Assembly: GCA_005885555.1 (NCBI GenBank)
Contig: VAWN01000014.1
Location: 19,108 to 62,286, forward strand
Direction: 5' to 3'
DNA: 43,179 bases
DNA from: Actinomycetota bacterium
Lineage (GTDB): Bacteria > Actinomycetota > Actinomycetes > Mycobacteriales > Micromonosporaceae
In this document: positions 34,246 to 41,962 of the stretch, piece after piece
Layout: every line of letters starts with the position of its first letter
Position numbering within the stretch: position 1 is the first letter of the stretch
Made by a program: the position numbers and the translations under genes
Notes under the pieces: generated by a model
The model's database searches: none
What the model saw: the letters and a program-made list of their open reading frames with translations, nothing else
What the model was told of the DNA's origin: nothing

Positions 34246-35627
34246 GTCGTGACGACCAGGACGGCGCTGTGTGCGGGTACCGACAGGGTGACCGTGCGCC
34301 CGGAGACGCGCAGCGCCTGCGGCGACGGGTGGAACGCTCCGCTCGCGGAGACCGCGGAGCCGGCGACGGTGACGGTCTTCGAGGTCATCGAGGGCCCGGT
34401 CAGCACGTACCCCCGCGCCGTGGCCGCCGCCGCGGTCAGCTTGACGGTGACGGTGAGCACCGACGCGCTCTTGTTGTTCACAACGACATTGTTCCCGATC
34501 CCCCACGCCGCCACATCCGCAGCGCCGGCGACGGTCGCGGCGTGCAGCGAACCGGTACCGGCGAGGCGCCACAGCAGTTCGCCGTAGTACACCGCCTGGA
34601 CGCCGGTCGGGGTCAGCCCGTTGAACACGATCGGCGAGTAGGCCAGCGGGAACTGCGTCGAGGTACCGCCGTGGAAGTTGACCCCGGAGCCGTCGTTGGA
34701 GGCGATGCCGTACATGAAGTCCAGCGACCACAACGCCGCGGCCTTCACGTTGCTCACGCCGTCGGCGCCGCCGTGGAAGTACGAGTTGGCCTCGGTCATC
34801 CGCCAGGCCGCGATGCCGCCGGCCGCCTTGGCGCTGGCCAGCGCCTGGAACTGGGCGGGGAACTTCCCGCCGGGCTGGGTGGAGGCGAGCAGGCCGGACA
34901 CCGACGCGATGGTCTTGTCGCCGACGTAGGTGTGCATCGACAGGATGGCGAGGCTGTTCTTCTCGTGCGTGGCGAACGGGGTCAGCCAGGAGGTGTTGCC
35001 GTACGCGCCGGGACCGTCGAACGCGGCTGCCGGTACCTTCGCGCGGATCGCCTTGACGTAGGAGTTGAACGACGTCTCGTAGGTGGCCTCGGTGCGGTAC
35101 CCGTTGGGCTCGTTGCCGATCTCGAAGGCGAGCAGGCTGGCGCCGAGCGTCTTCGCGGCGAACTGGGCCTCCGAGGCGGCGTTGGCGGTGGTGTTGGTCT
35201 TCAGGTTGATCCCGTAGATGACCTTCCAGCCGGTCGCCTGCAGGAACCCGGCGAGCTTGGTGACGTCGGCCGGCGCGATCTCCTTGGCCGACCCGCCGGT
35301 GCCCTTGGCGTTCCAGTTCACGATGTCGACCAGGTTGCCGCCGATGCGCAGCACGCTCGGGCCGAGCAGCTTGAAGAGGTTGACCAGGTTGGTGTCCCTG
35401 GCGTCGAACATCCCGGCGCCGACCCGGTCCTTCTCGTAGCTGAAGCCGGCGAACCCGGTACCGACGTGTCCGTTCGTGGCCGTGCTGACGCTGACCGTGA
35501 CCGCTGTCGCGGCCGGCCCGATCGCGGCCGACGCGGCCGCGGCGCTGTACCCGGTGACGGCGCTGTACCCGGTGACGGCGGTGGCCGCGCACGCGGCCAG
35601 GACGAGAAGGGCGCGGCGACGGAACAT
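34242..35627 (-). CDS. Secreted GH79-like glycoside hydrolase
   Basis: 461 residues with a signal peptide (MFRRRALLVLAACAATAV) that is lengthened by a tandem copy of VTGYSA. The TIM barrel has GPSVLRIGGNLVDIVNW and EIGNEPNGYRTEATYE, where Glu of GNEPN is the acid/base. AWRMTEANSYFHGG carries the candidate nucleophile Glu. A C-terminal beta domain follows from about residue 370. This is the arrangement of GH79 (heparanase/beta-glucuronidase-like) enzymes. GGAGG precedes the ATG. It is co-transcribed and translationally coupled with the alditol oxidase gene. Confidence 0.82.
   Translation of the reverse strand: MFRRRALLVLAACAATAVTGYSAVTGYSAAAASAAIGPAATAVTVSVSTATNGHVGTGFAGFSYEKDRVGAGMFDARDTNLVNLFKLLGPSVLRIGGNLVDIVNWNAKGTGGSAKEIAPADVTKLAGFLQATGWKVIYGINLKTNTTANAASEAQFAAKTLGASLLAFEIGNEPNGYRTEATYETSFNSYVKAIRAKVPAAAFDGPGAYGNTSWLTPFATHEKNSLAILSMHTYVGDKTIASVSGLLASTQPGGKFPAQFQALASAKAAGGIAAWRMTEANSYFHGGADGVSNVKAAALWSLDFMYGIASNDGSGVNFHGGTSTQFPLAYSPIVFNGLTPTGVQAVYYGELLWRLAGTGSLHAATVAGAADVAAWGIGNNVVVNNKSASVLTVTVKLTAAAATARGYVLTGPSMTSKTVTVAGSAVSASGAFHPSPQALRVSGRTVTLSVPAHSAVLVVTT
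35542..35577. repeat. Perfect 18-bp tandem duplication in the glycosidase signal peptide
   Basis: GCGCTGTACCCGGTGACG occurs at 35542-35559 and again at 35560-35577. On the coding strand it repeats VTGYSA in frame between the signal sequence and the mature protein. Confidence 0.9.
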
Positions 35628-35680
35628 GGCAGACCTCCGATGTATTTACCTGTCTGGATCAAACATGGTCGGGACGCGCC

Positions 35681-35686
35681 CGTCAA
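35681..35686 (-). promoter_or_regulatory. Possible -35 element of the GH79-like operon
   Basis: On the minus strand this is TTGACG. About 17 bases downstream is TTTGAT (weak -10). The leader would be about 30 bases and includes GGAGG at 35634-35638, next to the ATG. Confidence 0.35.
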
Positions 35687-35767
35687 CCGGTGATCGGGAT
35701 TAACCATGCTCGATTTCCCCTGGGGGATGGCGCCGCGCGGATCTGCTTTGGTACCACCGTTGGTGCA

Positions 35768-37159
35768 GTGGGGGCGCCCGAGGTACCGACGACCGTGCAC
35801 CGTCGTTCCGGCCAGCGGACAGCGACGGTGCCCTCGCGTCGGGTCAGCCAGCCGCCCCCCGGCCGCATCCGCACCCACTCGATCGCGCTGGCCGTGGTGT
35901 TCTGGTCGGGCCTGGCGCTGGCCGTCGCGCCGTGGTGGTACGGCGACGCCGGCCCGGTGCTGATCGGCGCCGGCCGGGTCACCGGGCTCGTCGGCGGGTA
36001 CGTGCTGCTCGTCCAGATCACGCTGGTGAGCCGGATCCCGCCGGTGGAACGGTGGCTCGGCGGCAGCGCGCTGGCCTGGCACCGCGACCTGGGCATCGTG
36101 GTCGTGGCCGCGACGCTGGCGCACGTCGGGTTCACCGTCACCGGGTACGCGGTGCTCGACCGCACGCCGCTGGTCTTCGAGGTGCGGTCGGTGCTCACCG
36201 GGTACACAGCGATGGTCAGCGCACTGGTCGCGACGCTCGTGCTCGTCGCCGTCGTGGCGACCGCCACGCACGCGGTCCGCGCCCGCCTGTCGTATGAGCG
36301 CTGGTACCGGATACACCTCGCCGCATACCTGGTGCTGCTTCTCGGCTACGGCCACCAGTTCGCCGACGGCCGCGAACTGGAGCGTCCCGGCTTCGCGCGG
36401 GCGTACTGGTGTGTGTTGTATGTGCTGGCGCTGGGCAGCCTCGCGTGGGGCCGGCTGGTCCGGCCGGTGCGGATGAACCTGCGCCACCGGTTGCGGGTGG
36501 ACCGGGTCGTCGACGAGTCACCACAGATCGTCTCGGTGTATGTCACCGGCCGGCGGCTGGCCGACCTTTCGGCCAAGGCCGGGCAGTTCTTCCGCTGGCG
36601 GTTCCTGGCCCGCGGGATGTGGTGGCAGTCGCATCCGTTCTCGCTGTCCGCCGCGCCCAACGGCGACTGGCTGCGGGTGACCGTGAAGGTCGTCGGCGAC
36701 CACACCGAGGACATGTGCGAGATGCTGCGCCCGGGGCTGCCGGTGATCGTCTCCGGACCCTCCGGTGACTTCACCGCCGACCGCCGTACCCGGTTCCGCG
36801 CGCTGCTGGTCGCCGGCGGTACCGGTATCTCGCCGATCCGCGCGCTGCTGGAGGAGCTGCCGCCGCGGGCGGTCGTCATCTACCGCGCCAGCCGCTGGCA
36901 GGACATCGTGTTCCGCGAGGAACTGCACTGGCTGGCGCTGGCCCGCGAGGCCAGCGTCGTCTACGTCATCGGGCCCCGCGACGCACCCGGTCCCAGCCAT
37001 GCGATGAGCCCGGTCGGGCTGCGCGAACTGGTACCCGACGTGCGGCTGCGCGATGTCTACGTCTGCGGGCCGGACGGGCTCGTCGCGGCCACGGACCGGA
37101 CGCTGCGCGAGCTGAAGGTACCGCGCCGGCAGATCCACCTCGACCGGTTCGAGTTCTAA
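35768..37159 (+). CDS. Ferric reductase-like membrane flavoprotein (FAD/NAD oxidoreductase)
   Basis: About 463 residues from GTG 35768; GTG 35795 or ATG 35690 are also possible and no ribosome binding site decides. The N-terminal half has five to six helices with paired histidines (AWHRDLGIVVVAATLAHVGF and YRIHLAAYLVLLLGYGHQF) that would bind two haems across the membrane. The C-terminal half is a ferredoxin-reductase module with HPFSLSAAP (FAD), VAGGTGISPIRALLEELPP (NAD) and DVYVCGPDGLV. It takes electrons from NAD(P)H across the membrane. Three bases later begins an FMN-binding protein, its likely acceptor. Confidence 0.88.
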   Translation: MGAPEVPTTVHRRSGQRTATVPSRRVSQPPPGRIRTHSIALAVVFWSGLALAVAPWWYGDAGPVLIGAGRVTGLVGGYVLLVQITLVSRIPPVERWLGGSALAWHRDLGIVVVAATLAHVGFTVTGYAVLDRTPLVFEVRSVLTGYTAMVSALVATLVLVAVVATATHAVRARLSYERWYRIHLAAYLVLLLGYGHQFADGRELERPGFARAYWCVLYVLALGSLAWGRLVRPVRMNLRHRLRVDRVVDESPQIVSVYVTGRRLADLSAKAGQFFRWRFLARGMWWQSHPFSLSAAPNGDWLRVTVKVVGDHTEDMCEMLRPGLPVIVSGPSGDFTADRRTRFRALLVAGGTGISPIRALLEELPPRAVVIYRASRWQDIVFREELHWLALAREASVVYVIGPRDAPGPSHAMSPVGLRELVPDVRLRDVYVCGPDGLVAATDRTLRELKVPRRQIHLDRFEF

Positions 37160-37161
37160 CG

Positions 37162-37602
37162 ATGCGCCGCGCCCTGCTCGGGATCCTCGGTGTCGCGATG
37201 GGCACCGTGCTGCTCGTCGCGGCGAAGGCCCGCCAACCGGTACCGGCACCGGCACCCGGACCGGCCGCGCTCGCGATGCCGGCCGGCCCGGCCGCTACGG
37301 TACGGCTACCGGCGGGTACCTACACGGTGACCGGCCCGGTCGAGCGGACCCCGCACGGCGTGGTGCAGCTACGGATCAGCGTCGCCGGCGGCCGGCTGGT
37401 CGACGTCGTGGCGCTGCGGCTGCCGGTCGGCGGCCGCTCGACCGAGGTCAACCAGCGGGCGGTACCGGTGCTGCGGCGCGAGGCCATCGCCGCGCAGAGC
37501 GCACACATCCACGCGGTGTCCGGCGCGACCAACACCAGCCGCGCCTATGCGGGGTCGCTGCAGGCGGCGCTGGACGCCGCGGTGCACGGCGCGCGGCACT
37601 GA
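37162..37602 (+). CDS. FMN-binding domain protein with flavinylation motif
   Basis: 146 residues starting 2 bases after the reductase stop. An N-terminal anchor (LLGILGVAMGTVLLVAA) and a Pro/Ala linker lead to an FMN_bind domain (PF04205) with VQLRISVAGGRLVDV and the motif SGATNTS, where Thr123 is the expected site of covalent FMN attachment by ApbE. The protein should sit outside the membrane and receive electrons from the reductase. No ApbE gene is visible in the window. The position of a gene directly after it is taken by a TrmO fragment on the other strand. Confidence 0.88.
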   Translation: MRRALLGILGVAMGTVLLVAAKARQPVPAPAPGPAALAMPAGPAATVRLPAGTYTVTGPVERTPHGVVQLRISVAGGRLVDVVALRLPVGGRSTEVNQRAVPVLRREAIAAQSAHIHAVSGATNTSRAYAGSLQAALDAAVHGARH

Positions 37603-37603
37603 C

Positions 37604-37750
37604 TCACCGCCGCCGAGCGCGTACCTCGGGCGCGAACACCAGCCACGCCTCCGGCGCTCCCTCGTCGCCCTGTTTCGGTGCGGCCTCCCGGTCGATCAGT
37701 GGAGACTCCACCCGGCCGATCGGTCGCAGAACATAGGACTGTTCGCTCAC
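37604..37750 (-). pseudogene. N-terminal fragment of a TrmO/TsaA gene
   Basis: A 48-codon frame from GTG 37750 to TGA 37604 reads VSEQSYVLRPIGRVESPLID, REAAPKQGDEGAPEAWLVF, then APEVRARRR and stop. LRPIGxVxSPL and APxQGDEGAPEAWL are the first strand and following loop of canonical TrmO proteins of about 130-160 residues. The remaining two thirds, including the SAM-binding region, are missing. The frame ends 2 bases from the FMN-binding gene, so a deletion probably joined the two. Decay is my interpretation; the frame itself is plain. Confidence 0.75.
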
Positions 37751-37905
37751 CAGTGGATCGAACCACAGTCACCGCGGCGGCGTTCGCCATGACAGTGACC
37801 GTTTTCTCCGGCCCGCCGTGCGTCGCGAAGCGACGCTCCCGGGTGGAGAAACGCTCATCGGGTCGGCGTACCCGCCGGCCGAAATCAACCCAGGGGGGCG
37901 GTTTC
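37751..37905. other. Non-coding stretch with a small hairpin before the propeller gene
   Basis: Together with the TrmO fragment this fills the gap 37603-37905. It contains a perfect hairpin GCGTCGC-GAA-GCGACGC at 37820-37836 and a GGGGGG ribosome binding site at about 37893-37898. A second small palindrome (GTGGAG-A-CTCCAC, 37699-37711) lies inside the TrmO fragment. No gene or clear promoter is seen. Confidence 0.4.
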
Positions 37906-39123
37906 ATGCACCGTCGTATCGTGGCTGCGCTGGCCGGCACCGCAGCCGCGCTGCTCGTCGCATCGCCAGCCGCAGCGGCACCTACCTGGACCGTCGTGCC
38001 GAGCGTCGATCCGGTAACCACCGAGAACCAGCTCACCGCAGTGACCGCCCGCAGCGCCTCGGACGCCTGGGCGGTCGGCTTCTACCAGGGGCCGAACCGG
38101 CACGACGGCCGGATCATGCTGGCCGAGCACTGGGACGGCACCCGGTGGAGCCAGGTCACCACACCGAACGTGCAGTTCTTCGACGAGAAGCTGCTCGCCG
38201 TCAGCGGCAGCGGCACCTCCGACGTCTGGGCGGTGGGTTCCACCAACCAGACCGGTTTCGCCACCACCAACCCGATCACCGCGCACTGGGACGGCACCGC
38301 GTGGACGATCGTGGCCACACCGGCCACCACCGGTACCGCCAAGTCGATCCTCGACGCGGTCGTCGACCTCGCGCCGGACAACGTCTGGGCGGCCGGCCGC
38401 AGCCGTGACGGGCACGCGCTGATCGAGCACTGGAACGGGTCGGCCTGGTCGATCGTCACCGCGCCGGACCCGGTACCACCGGCCGGCAGCGCGTTCGCCG
38501 GCGCGACGCTCACCGGACTGTCCGCGACCTCCGCGTCCGACGTCTGGGCGGTCGGCAGCTTCAGCGCGGCGCACGGTACCGTCGTGGACTCCTTCACCCT
38601 GACCGAGCACTTCGACGGCGTGCGCTGGAAAGTGGTACCCAGCCCCAACGTCGCCAAGCCCAACCAGTTCAACGGCGCCCGGCAGGTGCTCAGCGCGGTC
38701 GCCGCGCGCAGCACCGGCGACGTGTGGGCGGTCGGCTGGACCATCGACACCGCGACCGGCAGCTTCCTGCCGGACAAGACGCTGATCCTGCACTGGAACG
38801 GGACGAGCTGGGTCGTGGTACCCAGCCCCGACCACGCGAACGAGGAGGACATGCTCACCGGCGTCGCGGCCGTCTCGTCCGGCAACGCCTGGGCGGTCGG
38901 CACGTTCACCGACCGCAGCAGCGGGTTCCCCCTCGACCGGACGCAGATCCTGCGGTGGAACGGGTCGGCGTGGAGCGTGGTGCCCACGCCCAACGGCGGG
39001 TCCGGCGACACGCTGCTCAACGGCACGGCCCGCGTCCCCGGTACGACGGCTCAGGGCTGGGCGGTCGGCTTCAACCTCACCGGTGCGTCCACGAGCCGCA
39101 CCTTCGTGCTGCACCTGGGCTGA
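37906..39123 (+). CDS. Secreted seven-bladed beta-propeller protein (WAVG repeats)
   Basis: 405 residues from ATG 37906, with a signal peptide ending ASPAAAA. Seven repeats of about 50 residues each carry a [DN]-x-WA-[VA]-G signature: SDAWAVGF, SDVWAVGS, DNVWAAGR, SDVWAVGS, GDVWAVGW, GNAWAVGT and QGWAVGF. Each is followed by a HWNGxxW-[ST]-[VI]-V strand and a P-[ST]-P turn. The first strand (TWTVVPS) would close the last blade, a molecular velcro. No catalytic residues are evident; binding of a ligand or wall polymer is likely. A strong terminator follows. Confidence 0.8.
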   Translation: MHRRIVAALAGTAAALLVASPAAAAPTWTVVPSVDPVTTENQLTAVTARSASDAWAVGFYQGPNRHDGRIMLAEHWDGTRWSQVTTPNVQFFDEKLLAVSGSGTSDVWAVGSTNQTGFATTNPITAHWDGTAWTIVATPATTGTAKSILDAVVDLAPDNVWAAGRSRDGHALIEHWNGSAWSIVTAPDPVPPAGSAFAGATLTGLSATSASDVWAVGSFSAAHGTVVDSFTLTEHFDGVRWKVVPSPNVAKPNQFNGARQVLSAVAARSTGDVWAVGWTIDTATGSFLPDKTLILHWNGTSWVVVPSPDHANEEDMLTGVAAVSSGNAWAVGTFTDRSSGFPLDRTQILRWNGSAWSVVPTPNGGSGDTLLNGTARVPGTTAQGWAVGFNLTGASTSRTFVLHLG

Positions 39124-39400
39124 ACGGGGGCGGCGCCCGCCGGCGAGCCGGCGGGCGCCGGGCGCAGCGCCGTCACCGCCACCATGACCGCGGCCACCAC
39201 CAGGCCCGCGCCGATCAGCAACGCCCAGCGGTACCCGCCGGTGAGCGCCTCGATCGCCGGCTGCCCGGCCCGCACCAGGCCGGCGGTGCGGCCGGCGGAC
39301 AGCGTCGCCAGTACCGCGAGACCCAGCGCAGGTTGATGAAGAAGATCCAGTGCCAGTTGACCGCCCGGGTGAGTAATTCGTGGCGTCTGGCACGGCTCAT
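39051..39400 (-). pseudogene. Remnant of an MFS (DHA2-type) drug transporter
   Basis: From 39400 the frame reads MSRARRHELLTRAVNWHWIFFINL, and WHWIFFINL is the conserved W-RWIFFINLP motif after helix 5 of DHA2 transporters. Immediately after it, and only in a shifted frame, comes LGLAVLATLSAGRT followed by GYRWALLIGAGLVVAAVMVAVTALRP, which is the last two helices of the same family. About 300 residues between these are missing and the reading frame is shifted. The remnant ends in the terminator of the propeller gene and runs on to a stop at 39051. Confidence 0.7.
39132..39159. terminator. Strong stem-loop after the propeller gene
   Basis: GGCGCCCGCCGG (39132-39143) pairs perfectly with CCGGCGGGCGCC (39148-39159) with a CGAG loop, 9 bases after the stop codon. 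Confidence 0.75.
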
Positions 39401-39537
39401 CCCTCCGGTGTTCGGCTTACGATCGCCAGTACCGACCGATGACCGCGGAGGGATTCATCCCGCGATCCGCGATGAGTTTCGGCGCCCGCCCCGGTCTGTA
39501 CCGGGAGACGGCATCGGGCGGAGGGAGCTGAGGGGTC

Positions 39538-40536
39538 GTGACGATGACGGACACCGCGGTTAACGAGGACTTCCTGACCCTGGCCGACCCGTACCGGCGG
39601 GAACTGCTCGCCCACTGCTACCGCATGCTCGGCTCGGTGCACGACGCCGAGGACCTGGTCCAGGAGACATACCTGCGCGCCTGGCGCGCCTACGACCGGT
39701 TCGAAGGCCGGTCGTCGCTGCGCACCTGGCTGTACAAGATCGCCACCCGGACCTGCCTGACCGCGCTGGAGAGCCGCGGCCGCCGGCCGATGCCCACCGG
39801 CCTCGGCGCACCCGGCTCCGACGCCGCCGACCCGCTCGTCGACCAGCCGGAGGTACCGTGGCTCGAACCGGTACCCGACGCCATGGTCGGCGCCGACAGC
39901 GGCGACCCGGCCTCGATCGTGACCTCGCGGGAGAGCATCCGGCTCGCGCTCGTCGCGGCCCTGCAGCACCTGCCGCCCAGGCAGCGCGCCGTGCTGATCC
40001 TGCGCGAGGTGCTGGACTGGCGGGCCGCCGAGGTGGCCGAACTGCTGGGTACCACGACCGCCGCGGTCAACAGCGCCCTGCAGCGCGCCCGCGCCCAACT
40101 GGACCAGGTGTCGCCCACCGAGGACGAGGTCGTCGAACCGACCACGGCGCAGCAGCGGGAACTGCTCGACCGGTGGGTCACCGCGTTCGAGAACAAGGAC
40201 GTGCCGGCGATCGTCGAGCTGTTCACCAAGGACGCGGTGTGGGAGATGCCGCCGTTCATCGGCTGGTACCAGGGCGCGGACAACATCGGCCGGCTGATCG
40301 ACACCCAGTGCCCCGCGAAGGGCCCCGGCGACATGAAGCTGATCCCCACCTGGGCCAACGGCCAGCCCGCGTTCGGCCTGTACATGCGCAACCCGGACGA
40401 CGGCGGGTACCGGCCGTTCCAGCTGCCGGTCCTGACCCTTCACGGCGACCGGGTCGCGCACGTCGCGGTGTTCTTCGACACGAGCCTGTTCGCCACGTTC
40501 GGGCTGCCGGAGTCGCTGCCGGCGGACCCCCGCTGA
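39538..40536 (+). CDS. ECF sigma factor with SnoaL-like C-terminal domain (SigG/ECF56 type)
   Basis: 332 residues from GTG 39538 (ATG 39544 is equivalent), preceded by GGAGGG. Region 2 is HCYRMLGSVHDAEDLVQETYLRAWRAYDRFEG and region 4 is LQHLPPRQRAVLILREVLDWRAAEVAELLGTTTAAVNSALQRAR. After residue 200 a SnoaL/NTF2-like domain follows (LLDRWVTAFENKDVPAIVELFTKDAVWEMPPF), which replaces an anti-sigma factor as the presumed sensor in this class. SigG-type factors answer envelope or DNA stress. The next gene is the usual mycothiol-related partner. Confidence 0.92.
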   Translation: MTMTDTAVNEDFLTLADPYRRELLAHCYRMLGSVHDAEDLVQETYLRAWRAYDRFEGRSSLRTWLYKIATRTCLTALESRGRRPMPTGLGAPGSDAADPLVDQPEVPWLEPVPDAMVGADSGDPASIVTSRESIRLALVAALQHLPPRQRAVLILREVLDWRAAEVAELLGTTTAAVNSALQRARAQLDQVSPTEDEVVEPTTAQQRELLDRWVTAFENKDVPAIVELFTKDAVWEMPPFIGWYQGADNIGRLIDTQCPAKGPGDMKLIPTWANGQPAFGLYMRNPDDGGYRPFQLPVLTLHGDRVAHVAVFFDTSLFATFGLPESLPADPR

Positions 40537-40587
40537 CGGCCACCTCCCATGACCGGCCCCGGCGCGGGGGCGGCGTCGCTTGCTGGC

Positions 40588-41124
40588 ATGACGCTGCTCG
40601 AACGCGCGATCAACTACACCCTGGGCAGCCTGCATCTGGTCACCCCGGACGCGCTGGCCCGGCCGACGCCGTGCCGCGACTGGGACCTGCGGGCGCTGCT
40701 CACCCACCTGGACGACGCGCTGCAGGCGCTGACCGAAGCGGTCGACACCGGGCAGGTCGCGCTCGCTGCGGTTGACGGTACCGGCGAGCTGGTCGCCACC
40801 CTGCGCGGCCGGGCCCGGCGGCTGCTGCGCGCGACCGCGGTCGCCCGGCATCCCGAACTGGTCACCATCGGCGGGCACACGCTGACCAGCGTGCTCGTCG
40901 CCGGTACCGGAGCCATCGAGATCACCGTGCACGGCTGGGACGTGGCGCGGGCGTGCGGCCGGACCGATCCGGTACCCCCGGCGCTGGCCGACGAGTTGCT
41001 CGACCTGGCGCCGTTGCTGGTCGCCTGCACCGACCGGCCCGGCCGGTTCGACCGGCCGGTCCCGGTGCCCCCGGGCGCCGCACCGGGTGACCGGCTGGTG
41101 GCCTTCCTCGGTCGTCAGCCCTGA
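40588..41124 (+). CDS. TIGR03086-like DinB-fold metal-binding protein
   Basis: 178 residues from ATG 40588; an ATG at 40549 would add 13 residues that homologues do not show. The opening LLERAINYTLGSLHLVTPDALARPTPCRDWDLRALLTHLDDALQAL is the mycothiol-dependent maleylpyruvate isomerase N-terminal (DinB-fold) pattern, with His in LLTHLDD and His in ITVHGWDVARA as metal ligands. Proteins of this group often accompany SigG genes. It may be a target or modulator of the sigma factor or a mycothiol-dependent enzyme. Confidence 0.82.
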   Translation: MTLLERAINYTLGSLHLVTPDALARPTPCRDWDLRALLTHLDDALQALTEAVDTGQVALAAVDGTGELVATLRGRARRLLRATAVARHPELVTIGGHTLTSVLVAGTGAIEITVHGWDVARACGRTDPVPPALADELLDLAPLLVACTDRPGRFDRPVPVPPGAAPGDRLVAFLGRQP

Positions 41125-41551
41125 CCGGCGAGCAGCTCCACCAGTTCGGGACGGCCGGCGGCTACGACGCTCGTGATCATCTTGGGTTCCAGGCGCCGCA
41201 GCCCGTGTACCGTGGCCGGCTGCTCGGCCGCCACCCGCTCCACGGCCGCGCGGTCGCCGCGGCCGACCAGCGTGCGCAGTTCCCGGGCGGCGGTCCGGGC
41301 GCCCGGGTCTGCGGTGGCCTCGGGCGAGAAGAGGTACTCCAGGATCGGCCAGTTGAGCTGGGCATACCAGGCCGGCGTGTGCCCGTCCGGGTCCGGCGAG
41401 GTGTAGTCGACGCCCCGGGAAACCAGCCGGCGTAGTACGGGTCGTGCGGGTATCGCGCGCGATCCAGGTGGACGGTGGCCTTCCCGCGGACCGGTGGCTT
41501 CCTGGTCAGCCACGTCCAGGCTAGCCGACCGTCACTCGTCGCCGCCGGCAC
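41115..41551 (-). pseudogene. Ankyrin-like protein gene with apparent frameshift
   Basis: From about 41551 one frame reads LDRARYPHDPYYAGWF, and only in the adjacent frame does it continue as VSRGVDYTSPDPDGHTPAWYAQLNWPILEYL, then a C-terminal half to 41115 that looks like an ankyrin-like helical pair (LRTLVGRGDRAAVERVAAEQP, VVAAGRPELVELLAGQG). The change occurs at the CCCCGGGAAACC run (about 41412-41427). Either there is a real frameshift or an error in the run. The N-terminus lies in a tandem duplication and looks truncated. If the shorter frame is real the product starts at 41513. Confidence 0.5.
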
Positions 41552-41580
41552 CGGCCGTCACTCGTCGCCGCCGGCACCGG
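41529..41580. repeat. Perfect 26-bp tandem duplication
   Basis: Bases 41529-41554 are repeated exactly at 41555-41580. The unit contains the last codons and stop of the membrane protein gene that ends at 41558. The extra copy lies beyond the stop and forms the start of the decayed ankyrin-like frame. Confidence 0.9.
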
Positions 41581-41962
41581 CCGCGCGGGCGACCAGGTAC
41601 GTGCCGACGGCCACGACCGTCCACGCGGCCACGGCGGCGACCAGCGCGAGCCACACCGGCGCCCGGCCGACGAGTACCGCGAGGACGACCGCGAACGCGA
41701 GCAGTCCCAGCGTGCCGAAGGTGGCGCCGCGGGCCTCGTTGCGCGCCTGCCGTACCCCTTCCTCCTGCGCCACCAGCGTCAGGCTGGCCAGCAGGATCGC
41801 CGGGAACGCGAGGAACAGCCCGCCGACCAGCGGCCCGGCCAGCGCCGAGACCACACCGGCCAGCGCCGACACGCCGGCCCCGAAGCCGAACCGGATCAGC
41901 CAGTCCCGCAGCTCGGTCTCCTTGAGCTCGGCCGGCCTGACCTGCACGTCGTCGCTGCTCAT
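41558..41962 (-). CDS. Small membrane protein, DUF3147-operon type
   Basis: 134 residues from ATG 41962, which overlaps the stop of the gene before it as ATGA. An amphipathic N-terminus (AELKETELRDWLIRFGFG) precedes four helices: GVSALAGVVSALAGPLVGG, LFLAFPAILLASLTLVAQE, FGTLGLLAFAVVLAVLVG and WLALVAAVAAWTVVAVGTYLVA. EEGVRQARNEARGATFG is the loop in the middle. The fold resembles DUF3147 proteins; function unknown. The 3' end carries a tandem duplication. Confidence 0.7.
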   Translation of the reverse strand: MSSDDVQVRPAELKETELRDWLIRFGFGAGVSALAGVVSALAGPLVGGLFLAFPAILLASLTLVAQEEGVRQARNEARGATFGTLGLLAFAVVLAVLVGRAPVWLALVAAVAAWTVVAVGTYLVARAAGAGGDE

